From Pseudomonas sp. GM49 (GTDB lineage: Bacteria > Pseudomonadota > Gammaproteobacteria > Pseudomonadales > Pseudomonadaceae), in NCBI RefSeq assembly GCF_000282355.1, contig NZ_AKJL01000085.1:1-57732 (forward strand): a stretch of DNA of 57,732 bases, read 5' to 3'. Shown one piece after another: positions 50,217 to 57,732 of the stretch (the stretch's first letter is position 1; each line of letters opens with the position of its first letter). Under the pieces are notes generated by a model that made no database searches, was not told the origin of the DNA, and saw only the letters and a list, made by a program, of their open reading frames with translations. Position numbers and translations under genes: made by a program.

Positions 50217-53200
50217 ATGAACGACTATTCGCACGGCCACTACGCACCGCCACATCCACCTGTCACGCCCTTGCGTGATGAACTGAAAACGGCGGTAGCG
50301 ACAGCGCTGCCGCAATCCCCCGAGCAATTCGGTGCAGCACTGATAACGGAAAAATGGGGGCAGGCCATCGATCCGCAAACAGCTCTGCTGGTAACGCTGG
50401 ACTACGACACCGACGCTAGCGCCGCGCATGACGCGATCCACCAGGGAAAGGTGAACAATTCACGCACCCTGGTGCAGGCATTGCTGTCGAATTATCAGAC
50501 GGTGGGTGACGGTCGTTTCGGTGAAACGGCGTTCGGCTTGTACACGCCTGCGGACATCGGTCCCGAGATACGCATCGTTGATGAGCCACCTGCCAGAGTC
50601 GTGGATTATTACCGGGACTATGAGGGGATCTACCGGTGCACAACACCGCAGACCTATGGCCCCTCCACGCAAATCGCCCTCCGGCCGGCCGATTTCAAAC
50701 AATGGGTATGGGAACTGGATCTGCAAACCCGCTATCAGGCTTACCTTGACCACGCCTGGCCTTCCGATAAGCGCATCGTCCAGACAGAGCCTTACGACCT
50801 GAGAACCTCGGCCAAGGCCGCCTTTATCATGAGCGCCTGCCTGCAGCATCAGGAGGGCAGTTTGAGTCAGGAAGGCCTGGCCCTGGCGATGCAGGCCGCC
50901 GGATTGCCAGCGGAGCAGACCTGGAATGCGCTGACCATCGGCCAGGTGCAGGCGCCAACCCGCGTCAGCGCACCGATCGAAGTCGGCCGGCTGACGATCT
51001 ATCGCTACACATCAAACGATATCTGGTGTTTTCGCCACCGTCACAGTGGCAGGGTCTTGCTGAATATCCCGGGCAATTCCTCACCCTTGCATGAATTCAC
51101 CGACTTCCAGCACCTGCGCCAATGGATCGTGGCTCAAGGCGCGGTGGACGCTACGCGGCAAGCGCTGGTTGCGCACTTTGCCGAGGATGATCGTGAAGAC
51201 GGCACTTTCCATGCGGGCGTGTTGACGGCGTTGGAGGGCATGGCGGTTTACCCGAAGGAGCACTGGCTGAAAAAGAGCGCCGGGCTCTTCAACAACGACG
51301 GTTTCTGGGATCCGCAGGACTACATCGACCTTGCGCGTGCGCCGACCGACACCGATCCGTTCGCACAACTGGTACTGACCATGAAGCAAGCCTCCATGGC
51401 CAGTGTCAAAACCATTCGCGACGATGCCCAAGTCAACCGCGACAACCTGAGCGCGGTGGTGGAACCGCTTGTACAGTGGATCAATCGGTTGGGTCCATTG
51501 GCGTTGTTCATTCCAGGAGGCGAGGGTGTGCTGGTGCTGGCCGGCCTGATCGACGCCGGTTACGGCCTCGATCAGGCCATCAACGGCAAAACACCCGAGC
51601 AGCGCTCCGAAGGCGTGACGCGCACCGTGTTCGGCTTGCTCAATGCGCTTCCACTGGCCGGGGCGGTGGCGGCACTCAAGGGGGAAGAAAAAATCGCCGG
51701 AACGCTGCGTGAGCCCCGGGAACCCGGGAGCGAGCCGCCTCCCGACACGCCTCGCGAAACGCCGGCCGAGCCCACACCCGGATCGGCTCCGGCGCCCGTG
51801 TCGACACGTTTGGAGCCGATGCGTGGCGTTTGCGCGCCACTTGCTTCCTTCAGTGATGAGGTGCTGGCGCAAATCGCGCAGGTCAGTACGGTCGACGACG
51901 ATATGCTGCGCCTGATGCAGGCCGGACGCCCGCCGACACCGTTGCTCGCCGACACCATTACGCGCTTCAAGCTCGATCGGGAACTCGAAACCGTCGCCGA
52001 TCCGCAAGCGCGGGCCGGATTGTTCAATGCCCGCTATCAGGCGCTGCAGCGTTCGGACCAGGATTGGATTCGCTTGTTTCAGGGCGAATACCCCGGGTTG
52101 CCGAAAAGTGCCGTGGAGCAAATCCTCGACCGTTCGGGAGTCGACATCGATCAGCCCTTCGATGCTGACGAGGCGCTGCAACTGTTCAAGCGCCTGGACA
52201 GCAAGGCGCGGGAGTATCAACAACACGTACGACTCAACCGGGCTTATGAAGGCCTGTACTTGCGCTCGGTTGTCCATCCGGAAACCGATGTCCTGGCGTT
52301 TCATTCCCTGCAACGCCTGCCCGATTGGCCGAAAGGCTTGCGTATCGAAGTGCTCGACGGATCAATCAGTGGTCGGGTCCTGGACCGTTGCGGTCCGCTC
52401 GATTCAGCGGATTGTCGGCGTTTGATCAAGGAGGGTGATCGTTATCGGTATTCTGCAGTGGCCGCTACCGACAGCGAGGGTTCGGATCTGTTTACCGCGC
52501 TGGTCGACCTGTTGTCCGTGGAGGAGCGCACGGCGATGTCGCTGCGTTCGCCAGATGCGGCCAGCCAGTTGCGGTTGCGTATTGGCACGCATTCGTTGCC
52601 CCGTTCCGAGCTGATGCTCGGTTTGAATCGAATGGATTCGGGCTTGCCCTTCGAGGCCCCGGGATTGCGCGGCGGCGGCTTTCCGAATACGCCACAGGCC
52701 GCTGTGCTGACCCACGAAATCAAGCGTTTGCAGGTCAAGAGTTTGTACCCGGACTTCACCGATGCCCAGGCGGACGAGTTACTCCTGATGGCGGGTGCTG
52801 GTGCACAAGCACTGGTGGATCGCCTGACTCTCGAGATGCAGCAGCTGCATGCCGACCTGCGCCAGTGGGTCGACCAGGCTGTGCTGGATGCCGATGACAT
52901 GGATGTGGATTTTCTGGCGGTAGGTGATGAAGATGCCGCGGGCATGAGTCCTCAGCAGGTGGCGGCGCACAATGTCGAACTGCTGCAAAGCGTGATCGAT
53001 TACGAGCGTGAAACACGAATGGAACTGGGCGACGAACTGATGAGCATTTGGCAAAAATGCCCGCCCCGGATCAATAGAGTGCTGTCCGATGAAGAGTTTT
53101 CCGGCTACAGGCTGGATCTGGGTTTCGAGGACTTCCATCGGTTGCCGGCGATGAACGTGCGCTTCAATGATGTCGTTGAGATATCGATGAGGGGCCTGCA

Positions 53201-54119
53201 CTTGGTCGAGCGCGAGAGCCTGGACACCTTTCTGGAAAGCTTTCCGAATCTGCGCTCCCTGAACCTGGAGCGTGTCGACCTGCGTCGGCTCAACGCAAAC
53301 GACGTGCTGGAGGGGGTATTGCCTGCGCCGGTCCGTCAGATGACCCGCCTAAAAACGCTCAGCCTGGCTTCCACCTTTCTGCAGCTTCAGGAGAACACGG
53401 CTTCACAGTTTTGTGATCTGGTGAGCCTGCAAACGCTGGATCTGAGCGACAACCCTTTGGCTGTCCCGCCCGTTGTACTGGGGTTGAATGAGTTGCGCGT
53501 GTTGAACTTGAGAAACACCGGAATTCGCCATTGCCCGATTGGCATCGCCGATCAGCCGTACCTCACCTCGATTGACTTGCGCGGCAACCGGATCGACCGG
53601 GTTCCATACGCGATTCTGAATCAGGCGGTCTCCCGGGACCGGGTGAAACTGTGGGGTAACCCGCTGACGGATGAAGACACGTTGTTGCGCCTGGTGAGTC
53701 ATCGTGAGCGCACCGGTATCAATCTGTGGCTGAGTGAGCCGGGTGCCGATTATGGCGGTGCGACGCCCTGGCTGGAGGAGGGCGACGAAAGCGTGCGCGA
53801 GGCGCGGCAACAGATCTGGCAACGATTGGCCGTCAAGCCATCGGGCAGCACGTTGCTGAGGGTCATGGACGGGTTGAGCCTGACAGCGGATTTCCGGGTC
53901 GACTATCTATCGTTACAGGCGCGGGTATGGCGCTTGCTGCATGAAGCGGATGCTTCAGAGGAGTTGTGGGGCTGGTTGCGTCAGTGTGTCGAAACGCGGA
54001 TGGCCGATGCGGACAATCCGTTCAGGTTGTTCGTGGTGCTGGAGGATCGAGTCCGGCTGTACCGCGACTGGGTCGCCATGGGGCGGCCGATTCCGTTGGT
54101 GGATCATCCGGTGTTTTAG
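50217..54119 (+). CDS. Large toxin-like leucine-rich-repeat protein
   Basis: 1300 residues. The N-terminal two-thirds resembles the dermonecrotic-toxin-like DUF6543 region of big Pseudomonas proteins, with a hydrophobic hairpin about residues 425-486 (LALFIPGGEGVLVLAGLIDA) followed by a Pro/Glu-rich linker. Leucine-rich repeats lie at about 1005-1135 (LRSLNLERVDLRRLN, LQTLDLSDNPLAVPP, LRVLNLRNTGIRHCP). The last 165 residues resemble the beginning of the NEL ubiquitin-ligase domain found in related effectors, but the usual Cys-x-Asp is not seen; Cys1257 stands in LRQCVETR. No Sec signal. ATG 50217 has CGGA seven bases upstream. Probably an effector delivered to eukaryotic cells or other bacteria (inference). 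Confidence 0.8.
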   Translation: MNDYSHGHYAPPHPPVTPLRDELKTAVATALPQSPEQFGAALITEKWGQAIDPQTALLVTLDYDTDASAAHDAIHQGKVNNSRTLVQALLSNYQTVGDGRFGETAFGLYTPADIGPEIRIVDEPPARVVDYYRDYEGIYRCTTPQTYGPSTQIALRPADFKQWVWELDLQTRYQAYLDHAWPSDKRIVQTEPYDLRTSAKAAFIMSACLQHQEGSLSQEGLALAMQAAGLPAEQTWNALTIGQVQAPTRVSAPIEVGRLTIYRYTSNDIWCFRHRHSGRVLLNIPGNSSPLHEFTDFQHLRQWIVAQGAVDATRQALVAHFAEDDREDGTFHAGVLTALEGMAVYPKEHWLKKSAGLFNNDGFWDPQDYIDLARAPTDTDPFAQLVLTMKQASMASVKTIRDDAQVNRDNLSAVVEPLVQWINRLGPLALFIPGGEGVLVLAGLIDAGYGLDQAINGKTPEQRSEGVTRTVFGLLNALPLAGAVAALKGEEKIAGTLREPREPGSEPPPDTPRETPAEPTPGSAPAPVSTRLEPMRGVCAPLASFSDEVLAQIAQVSTVDDDMLRLMQAGRPPTPLLADTITRFKLDRELETVADPQARAGLFNARYQALQRSDQDWIRLFQGEYPGLPKSAVEQILDRSGVDIDQPFDADEALQLFKRLDSKAREYQQHVRLNRAYEGLYLRSVVHPETDVLAFHSLQRLPDWPKGLRIEVLDGSISGRVLDRCGPLDSADCRRLIKEGDRYRYSAVAATDSEGSDLFTALVDLLSVEERTAMSLRSPDAASQLRLRIGTHSLPRSELMLGLNRMDSGLPFEAPGLRGGGFPNTPQAAVLTHEIKRLQVKSLYPDFTDAQADELLLMAGAGAQALVDRLTLEMQQLHADLRQWVDQAVLDADDMDVDFLAVGDEDAAGMSPQQVAAHNVELLQSVIDYERETRMELGDELMSIWQKCPPRINRVLSDEEFSGYRLDLGFEDFHRLPAMNVRFNDVVEISMRGLHLVERESLDTFLESFPNLRSLNLERVDLRRLNANDVLEGVLPAPVRQMTRLKTLSLASTFLQLQENTASQFCDLVSLQTLDLSDNPLAVPPVVLGLNELRVLNLRNTGIRHCPIGIADQPYLTSIDLRGNRIDRVPYAILNQAVSRDRVKLWGNPLTDEDTLLRLVSHRERTGINLWLSEPGADYGGATPWLEEGDESVREARQQIWQRLAVKPSGSTLLRVMDGLSLTADFRVDYLSLQARVWRLLHEADASEELWGWLRQCVETRMADADNPFRLFVVLEDRVRLYRDWVAMGRPIPLVDHPVF

Positions 54120-54133
54120 CGGGAAGTGTAAAA

Positions 54134-54164
54134 CGCCTTGAACCCCGGGCCGGGGTTCAAGGCG
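54134..54164. terminator. Terminator between convergent toxin-like and DUF934 genes
   Basis: CGCCTTGAACCCCG and CGGGGTTCAAGGCG form a perfect 14-pair hairpin with a three-base loop. On the minus strand it is followed by TTTTA, so it chiefly serves the sulfite reductase operon. Confidence 0.85.
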
Positions 54165-54170
54165 TGACGG

Positions 54171-54665
54171 TCAGCGGCGACGGAACAGCGGCAGCGGTTC
54201 GTCGGTAGCGGCCTGATAGGTCACCGAGAAGTCCTTGAGGCCTTCAAGGGCTTCGTACGGGTCTTTGTCGGGGCGTACAGCAAAGGCATCGAAACCGCAG
54301 CGATGCATGTAGAACAGCTGGTCGCGCAGCACATCGCCAATGGCCCGCAATTCGCCTTTGAAACCGTAACGGTCGCGCAGCAGGCGGGCGTTGGAGTAGT
54401 TGCGGCCATCGGTGAATGCCGGGAAGTTCAGGGCGATGACCTGGAACTGCGCCACGTCTTCACCGATTTCCTCGGCTTCTTCATCGGCGTCCAGCCAGAT
54501 GCCCAGGCCGCCGTCGCGGGCCAGGAGCATGCGGCTGTGTTCGCGCCATAGCTGCAGCGGCACGATGAGGTCGTCGCAGTTACTGATCCCGTCGATGTTG
54601 AAATCCTTGGGCAGCAGGTGCCAGGTCTCGTCGACGACCTCGTTGTTCTTAATGATTCGCTGCAT
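54171..54665 (-). CDS. DUF934 protein, sulfite-reductase partner
   Basis: 164 residues from ATG 54665 (MQRIIKNNEVVDETWHLLPK). The DUF934 pattern is seen in VQVIALNFPAFTDGRNYSNA-like VIALNFPAFTDGRNYSNARL, then LRDRYGFKGELRAIGDVLRD and QLFYMHRCGFDAFAV. It overlaps the end of the sulfite reductase gene by 17 bases. The family is nearly always found with ferredoxin-type sulfite reductases in proteobacteria and is thought to supply electrons or assist assembly; its exact role is unknown to me. Confidence 0.92.
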   Translation of the reverse strand: MQRIIKNNEVVDETWHLLPKDFNIDGISNCDDLIVPLQLWREHSRMLLARDGGLGIWLDADEEAEEIGEDVAQFQVIALNFPAFTDGRNYSNARLLRDRYGFKGELRAIGDVLRDQLFYMHRCGFDAFAVRPDKDPYEALEGLKDFSVTYQAATDEPLPLFRRR

Positions 54666-56307
54666 AGACACGCTCCTTGAAGAGGTCGATGCCAATACGC
54701 TGATAGGTGTCGATGAAGCGTTCGTCTTCGGTACGTTGTTCGATGTACACGTCGATCAGCTTTTCGATCACGTCAGGCATGGCTTCCTGGGCAAAGGACG
54801 GGCCGAGGATCTTGCCCAGGCTGGCGTCACGGCTGGCGCTGCCGCCGAGGGAAACCTGATAGAACTCTTCGCCCTTCTTGTCCACCCCGAGGATGCCGAT
54901 GTGGCCGACGTGGTGGTGACCACAGGCGTTCATGCAACCGGAGATGTTCAGGTCCAGTTCACCGATGTCGAACAGGTAGTCCAGGTCGTCGAAACGGCGC
55001 TGGATCGATTCGGCGATCGGGATCGACTTGGCGTTGGCCAGGGAGCAGAAGTCACCACCCGGGCAGCAGATGATGTCGGTCAGCAGGCCGATGTTCGGCG
55101 TGGCGAAGCCTTGCTCACGCAACTCGCCCCACATGGCGAACAGCTTGTCCTGCTCGACGTCGGCCAGGATGATGTTCTGCTCATGGGAGGTGCGCAGTTG
55201 ACCGAAGCTGTAGCGGTCGGCCAGGTCGGCCACGGCGTCGAGCTGTTTGTCGGTGATGTCGCCCGGTGCAACGCCGGTCGGCTTCAGGGACAGGGTCACG
55301 GCCACATAGCCCGGCTTCTTGTGGGCCAGGGTGTTGCGCACGCGCCAGCGGGCGAAGCCCGGGTGCTGCTGGTCGAGTTCGGCCAGTGCGGCGGTCTGGT
55401 TTTCCAGCGCCTTGTAGTCCGGGTCGACGAAATGCTTGGCGACGCGCTGCACTTCGGCTTCGGTCAACGTGGTCTGGCCACCGCGCAGGTGCTCCATCTC
55501 CGCATCGACTTTTTGCGCGAAGACTTCAGGCGTCAGTGCCTTCACCAGGATCTTGATCCGTGCCTTGTACTTGTTGTCGCGACGGCCATAGCGGTTGTAG
55601 ACCCGCAGGATGGCGTCGAGGTAGCTCAGCAAGTCTTGCCACGGCAGGAATTCATTGATGAATGCCCCCACCACCGGTGTACGGCCCAGGCCACCACCCA
55701 CCAATACACGGAAGCCCAGTTCGCCGGCGGCGTTGTGCACCGGCTCAAGGCCGATGTCGTGGACTTCGATGGCGGCGCGGTCGGAGGTTGAGCCGTTGAC
55801 GGCGATCTTGAACTTGCGCGGCAGGTAGGCGAATTCCGGGTGGAACGTAGTCCACTGACGGACGATCTCGCACCATGGGCGCGGGTCGATCAGCTCATCG
55901 AAGGCGACACCGGCGAACTGGTCGGTGGTGACGTTGCGCAGGCAGTTGCCGCTGGTCTGGATCGCGTGCATCTGCACGGTGGCCAGTTCAGCCAGGATGT
56001 CCGGAATGTCTTCCACGGCTGGCCAGTTGAACTGCACGTTCTGCCGGGTACTGATGTGGGCGTAGCCCTTGTCGTAGTCGCGGGCAATTTTGGCCATCAT
56101 TCGTATCTGACGCGAAGTCAGTTGGCCGTAAGGCACGGCGACTCGCAACATCGGTGCAAAACGCTGGATATAAAGACCATTTTGCAGGCGCAGGGGGCGG
56201 AATTCTTCTTCGCTCAGCTCGCCTGCCAGATAGCGTCGGGTCTGATCACGGAACTGCTTGACGCGGTCCTCGATGATCCGCTGATCGTATTCGTCGTATA
56301 CGTACAT
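54649..56307 (-). CDS. cysI: Sulfite reductase haemoprotein (ferredoxin-type)
   Basis: 552 residues of the nitrite/sulfite reductase family. The [4Fe-4S]-sirohaem motif is complete: C-x5-C in CPGGDFC around residue 415 and C-x3-C in SGCMNACGHHHVGHIG. The N-terminal sirohaem-reductase domains have STRQNVQFNWP and TSGNCLRNVTTDQFAG. It reduces sulfite to sulfide with six electrons for cysteine synthesis. Start MYVYDEYDQRI at 56307 follows AGGACTTTT. The gap upstream (56308-56601) must hold its promoter; I see no clear operator. Confidence 0.95.
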   Translation of the reverse strand: MYVYDEYDQRIIEDRVKQFRDQTRRYLAGELSEEEFRPLRLQNGLYIQRFAPMLRVAVPYGQLTSRQIRMMAKIARDYDKGYAHISTRQNVQFNWPAVEDIPDILAELATVQMHAIQTSGNCLRNVTTDQFAGVAFDELIDPRPWCEIVRQWTTFHPEFAYLPRKFKIAVNGSTSDRAAIEVHDIGLEPVHNAAGELGFRVLVGGGLGRTPVVGAFINEFLPWQDLLSYLDAILRVYNRYGRRDNKYKARIKILVKALTPEVFAQKVDAEMEHLRGGQTTLTEAEVQRVAKHFVDPDYKALENQTAALAELDQQHPGFARWRVRNTLAHKKPGYVAVTLSLKPTGVAPGDITDKQLDAVADLADRYSFGQLRTSHEQNIILADVEQDKLFAMWGELREQGFATPNIGLLTDIICCPGGDFCSLANAKSIPIAESIQRRFDDLDYLFDIGELDLNISGCMNACGHHHVGHIGILGVDKKGEEFYQVSLGGSASRDASLGKILGPSFAQEAMPDVIEKLIDVYIEQRTEDERFIDTYQRIGIDLFKERVYAANH

Positions 56308-56601
56308 AAAAGTCCTGTTCTCAGGCTTGGGCCGGTCGGAAACAGCGGCGTTTTTTTGGCTTGCTGGCGTCCGATAAAACCTCGGCAATTCTGCGCGCAC
56401 GGCCGCGCACTCCCTACGGAGCCGGGGCAAGATACCAGTTTGCGGTTATGCGCAAAAGTGATGTTTGAGTATATGTAAAGAACCAAATCGCCTAATGAGA
56501 GTTGTTGTTGCAAAGCCCTTGTTTGTGGTGCGGGCAATCGTCGTCTTTACTTTGCTCGAGTCTTTATGCAATCACCGATAAAACCGACAAGAGGCGATGC
56601 A

Positions 56602-56715
56602 ATGAGCAACCCAACCAAAGCACGGAAAAGCGATAGCACCGTTGATGCCTGGGCAATTTTGTTCCTGATCATGCTGGTCGTGGGGACGGCGGTTTTCTGG
56701 GTCAGCCATCAGTAA
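56602..56715 (+). CDS. 37-residue single-span membrane protein
   Basis: MSNPTKARKSDSTVDAWAIL followed by FLIMLVVGTAVFWVSHQ. Short polar N-terminus with two Lys and an Arg, then one hydrophobic helix of about 20 residues, so the N-terminus should be cytoplasmic. ATG 56602 has GAGG seven bases upstream. Not assigned to a family. Divergent from the sulfite reductase gene and 116 bases before the next gene. Confidence 0.7.
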   Translation: MSNPTKARKSDSTVDAWAILFLIMLVVGTAVFWVSHQ

Positions 56716-56831
56716 ACGACCCCGTCCGGGCCCGGTTCCGACGATTGTCTGACAAAAACCGGAAAAATCGCCGTTTTACGGACGTTCGCTGGCTATAATG
56801 CGCGGCGAATTTCCGGGGGCTCGGACGACCA

Positions 56832-57732
56832 ATGTTGAAGTTTCTGTGTGGCGTATTACTGACGCTGGGCATGGTCGTGGGACCTTGTGCCCAGGCGGCG
56901 TCAGTGCTGTTCCTGAACCCGGGAACCCCCACAGAAGCTTTTTGGATGAGTTACTCGCAGTTCATGCAGGCCGCGGCGACCGACCTGGGGATGGACTTGC
57001 GCATCCAGTATTCCGACCGCGTCTCGGAAAACACTATCCGGCAGGCTCGCGAAGCCCTTCAGGGTTCCCATCGTCCCGACTATCTGGTCTTCGTCAACGA
57101 GCAATACATCGCGCCCGAAATCCTGCGGCTGGCCAAAGGCAGCGGAGTGAAGCTGTTCATGGTCAACAACGCCTTGACTGCGGATCAGATGAAACTGATC
57201 GGCGCCCGACCTGACAAGTATCCCGATTTGCTCGGTAGCCTGGTGCCCAATGACGAGGAGGGCGGCTACCTGATGCTCAAGGAGCTGATTCGACAGCGCG
57301 GCCCGGTGGCCCCTGGCCAGACGATCGAACTGCTGGCGTTTTCCGGTTTGAAGATCACCCCGTCCGCGCAGTTTCGCGAGAAGGGCCTGCGGCGTGCCTT
57401 GGCCGAGCACCCCGAAGTACGTTTGCGCCAGTTGGTGTACGGCGGCTGGAACCGGCAACGCGCCTACGAGCAGGCCAGGTTGTTGTTCAAGCGCTACCCG
57501 CAGACGTCGTTGGTCTGGGCCGCGAATGACGAGATGGCGTTCGGTGTGATGCAGGCTTATGCCGAAGCCGGCGGTGTGCCAGGCCAAGGCGTATTGTTCG
57601 GCGCGATCAACAATTCACCCGCGGCGTTGCAGGCACTGCTGGACCGTCGCCTGAGCGTCTTGCTGGGCGGGCACTTCACACTGGGGGGCTGGGCGCTGGT
57701 GCAATTGCATGACTACGATGAAGGCGTGGACA
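56832..57732 (+). CDS. Periplasmic sugar-binding-like protein, 3' end outside the window
   Basis: The visible 300 residues have a Sec signal (MLKFLCGVLLTLGMVVGPCA, cleavage before ASVLFLNPG) and a type I periplasmic-binding/LacI-like fold: FWMSYSQFMQAAATDLGMDL, then RPDYLVFVNEQYIAPEI and LVWAANDEMAFGVMQAYAEA. In pseudomonads such proteins often precede a sensor or GGDEF gene rather than an ABC permease; the downstream gene is not in view. The frame is open to the window end. Confidence 0.85.
   Translation, partial: MLKFLCGVLLTLGMVVGPCAQAASVLFLNPGTPTEAFWMSYSQFMQAAATDLGMDLRIQYSDRVSENTIRQAREALQGSHRPDYLVFVNEQYIAPEILRLAKGSGVKLFMVNNALTADQMKLIGARPDKYPDLLGSLVPNDEEGGYLMLKELIRQRGPVAPGQTIELLAFSGLKITPSAQFREKGLRRALAEHPEVRLRQLVYGGWNRQRAYEQARLLFKRYPQTSLVWAANDEMAFGVMQAYAEAGGVPGQGVLFGAINNSPAALQALLDRRLSVLLGGHFTLGGWALVQLHDYDEGVD

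Noticed and set aside
54400..55791. Plus-strand open frame of 463 codons
   Set aside because: Antisense to the sulfite reductase and DUF934 genes.

Overview
The window looks like a chromosomal segment of a Pseudomonas of the fluorescens group. The reasons are high G+C, dense operons with 1-4 base stop/start overlaps, eight pairs of the GGGAGCGAGCTTGCTCGCGA-type REP element in intergenic gaps, and a lexA2-imuA-imuB-dnaE2 mutasome cassette. No rRNA, CRISPR array, integrase or transposase was seen. One tRNA (Ser-UGA) is present. Species assignment is inference.

Region 1 (1-7.4 kb): the end of an MFS transporter, then a LysR regulator divergent from a catabolic operon (CaiB/BaiF CoA-transferase, HMG-CoA-lyase-type aldolase, VOC protein, D-2-hydroxyacid dehydrogenase, DctA-type dicarboxylate symporter). 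A deletion scar before dctA holds the tail of a second VOC gene. Region 2 (7.3-15.2 kb): tRNA-Ser, a Bax-inhibitor-1 membrane protein, a YceK-like lipoprotein, Lrp next to a DMT exporter, an ALDH-FUSC pair with an apparent CTG start, a DyP peroxidase and a Gfo/Idh/MocA oxidoreductase.

Region 3 (15.4-22.8 kb), the most interesting: a UTRA-type GntR regulator, an AprA/FrdA-superfamily flavoprotein, a two-cluster ferredoxin, a nitrate/sulfonate/taurine-type ABC importer, a protein built almost wholly of about ten HEAT-like repeats, and a DUF971 protein. All are co-oriented and most overlap. They look like one undescribed uptake-and-redox system.

Region 4 (22.8-26.9 kb), accessory: the 3' end of the DUF971 gene occurs three times. 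The copies separate an AT-rich ABC exporter pair from an MFS gene enclosed by gene fragments, one being the C-terminus of a DegT-type aminotransferase. Region 5 (27.1-32.8 kb): the SOS mutagenesis cassette, with a palindromic LexA-type operator over the lexA2 start.

Region 6 (32.9-41.2 kb): a seven-gene minus-strand operon (spermidine/putrescine-type ABC importer, two amidohydrolases, a flavin reductase) divergent from an FCD-type GntR regulator. It probably takes up and degrades a nitrogenous compound. Region 7 (41.4-49.9 kb): hybrid histidine kinase, small DUF465-like protein, a hydroxylase-SRPBCC fusion with a lactonase-like partner, LysR, SCP2 protein, phosphoglycerate-mutase-like phosphatase and SohB. 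Region 8 (50-57.7 kb): a 1300-residue toxin-like leucine-rich-repeat protein, sulfite reductase with its DUF934 partner, a 37-residue membrane protein, and the start of a periplasmic binding protein cut by the window end.

REP pairs sit directly downstream of the substrate-binding gene in both complete ABC import operons, a layout that could set different expression of the binding protein and the rest.
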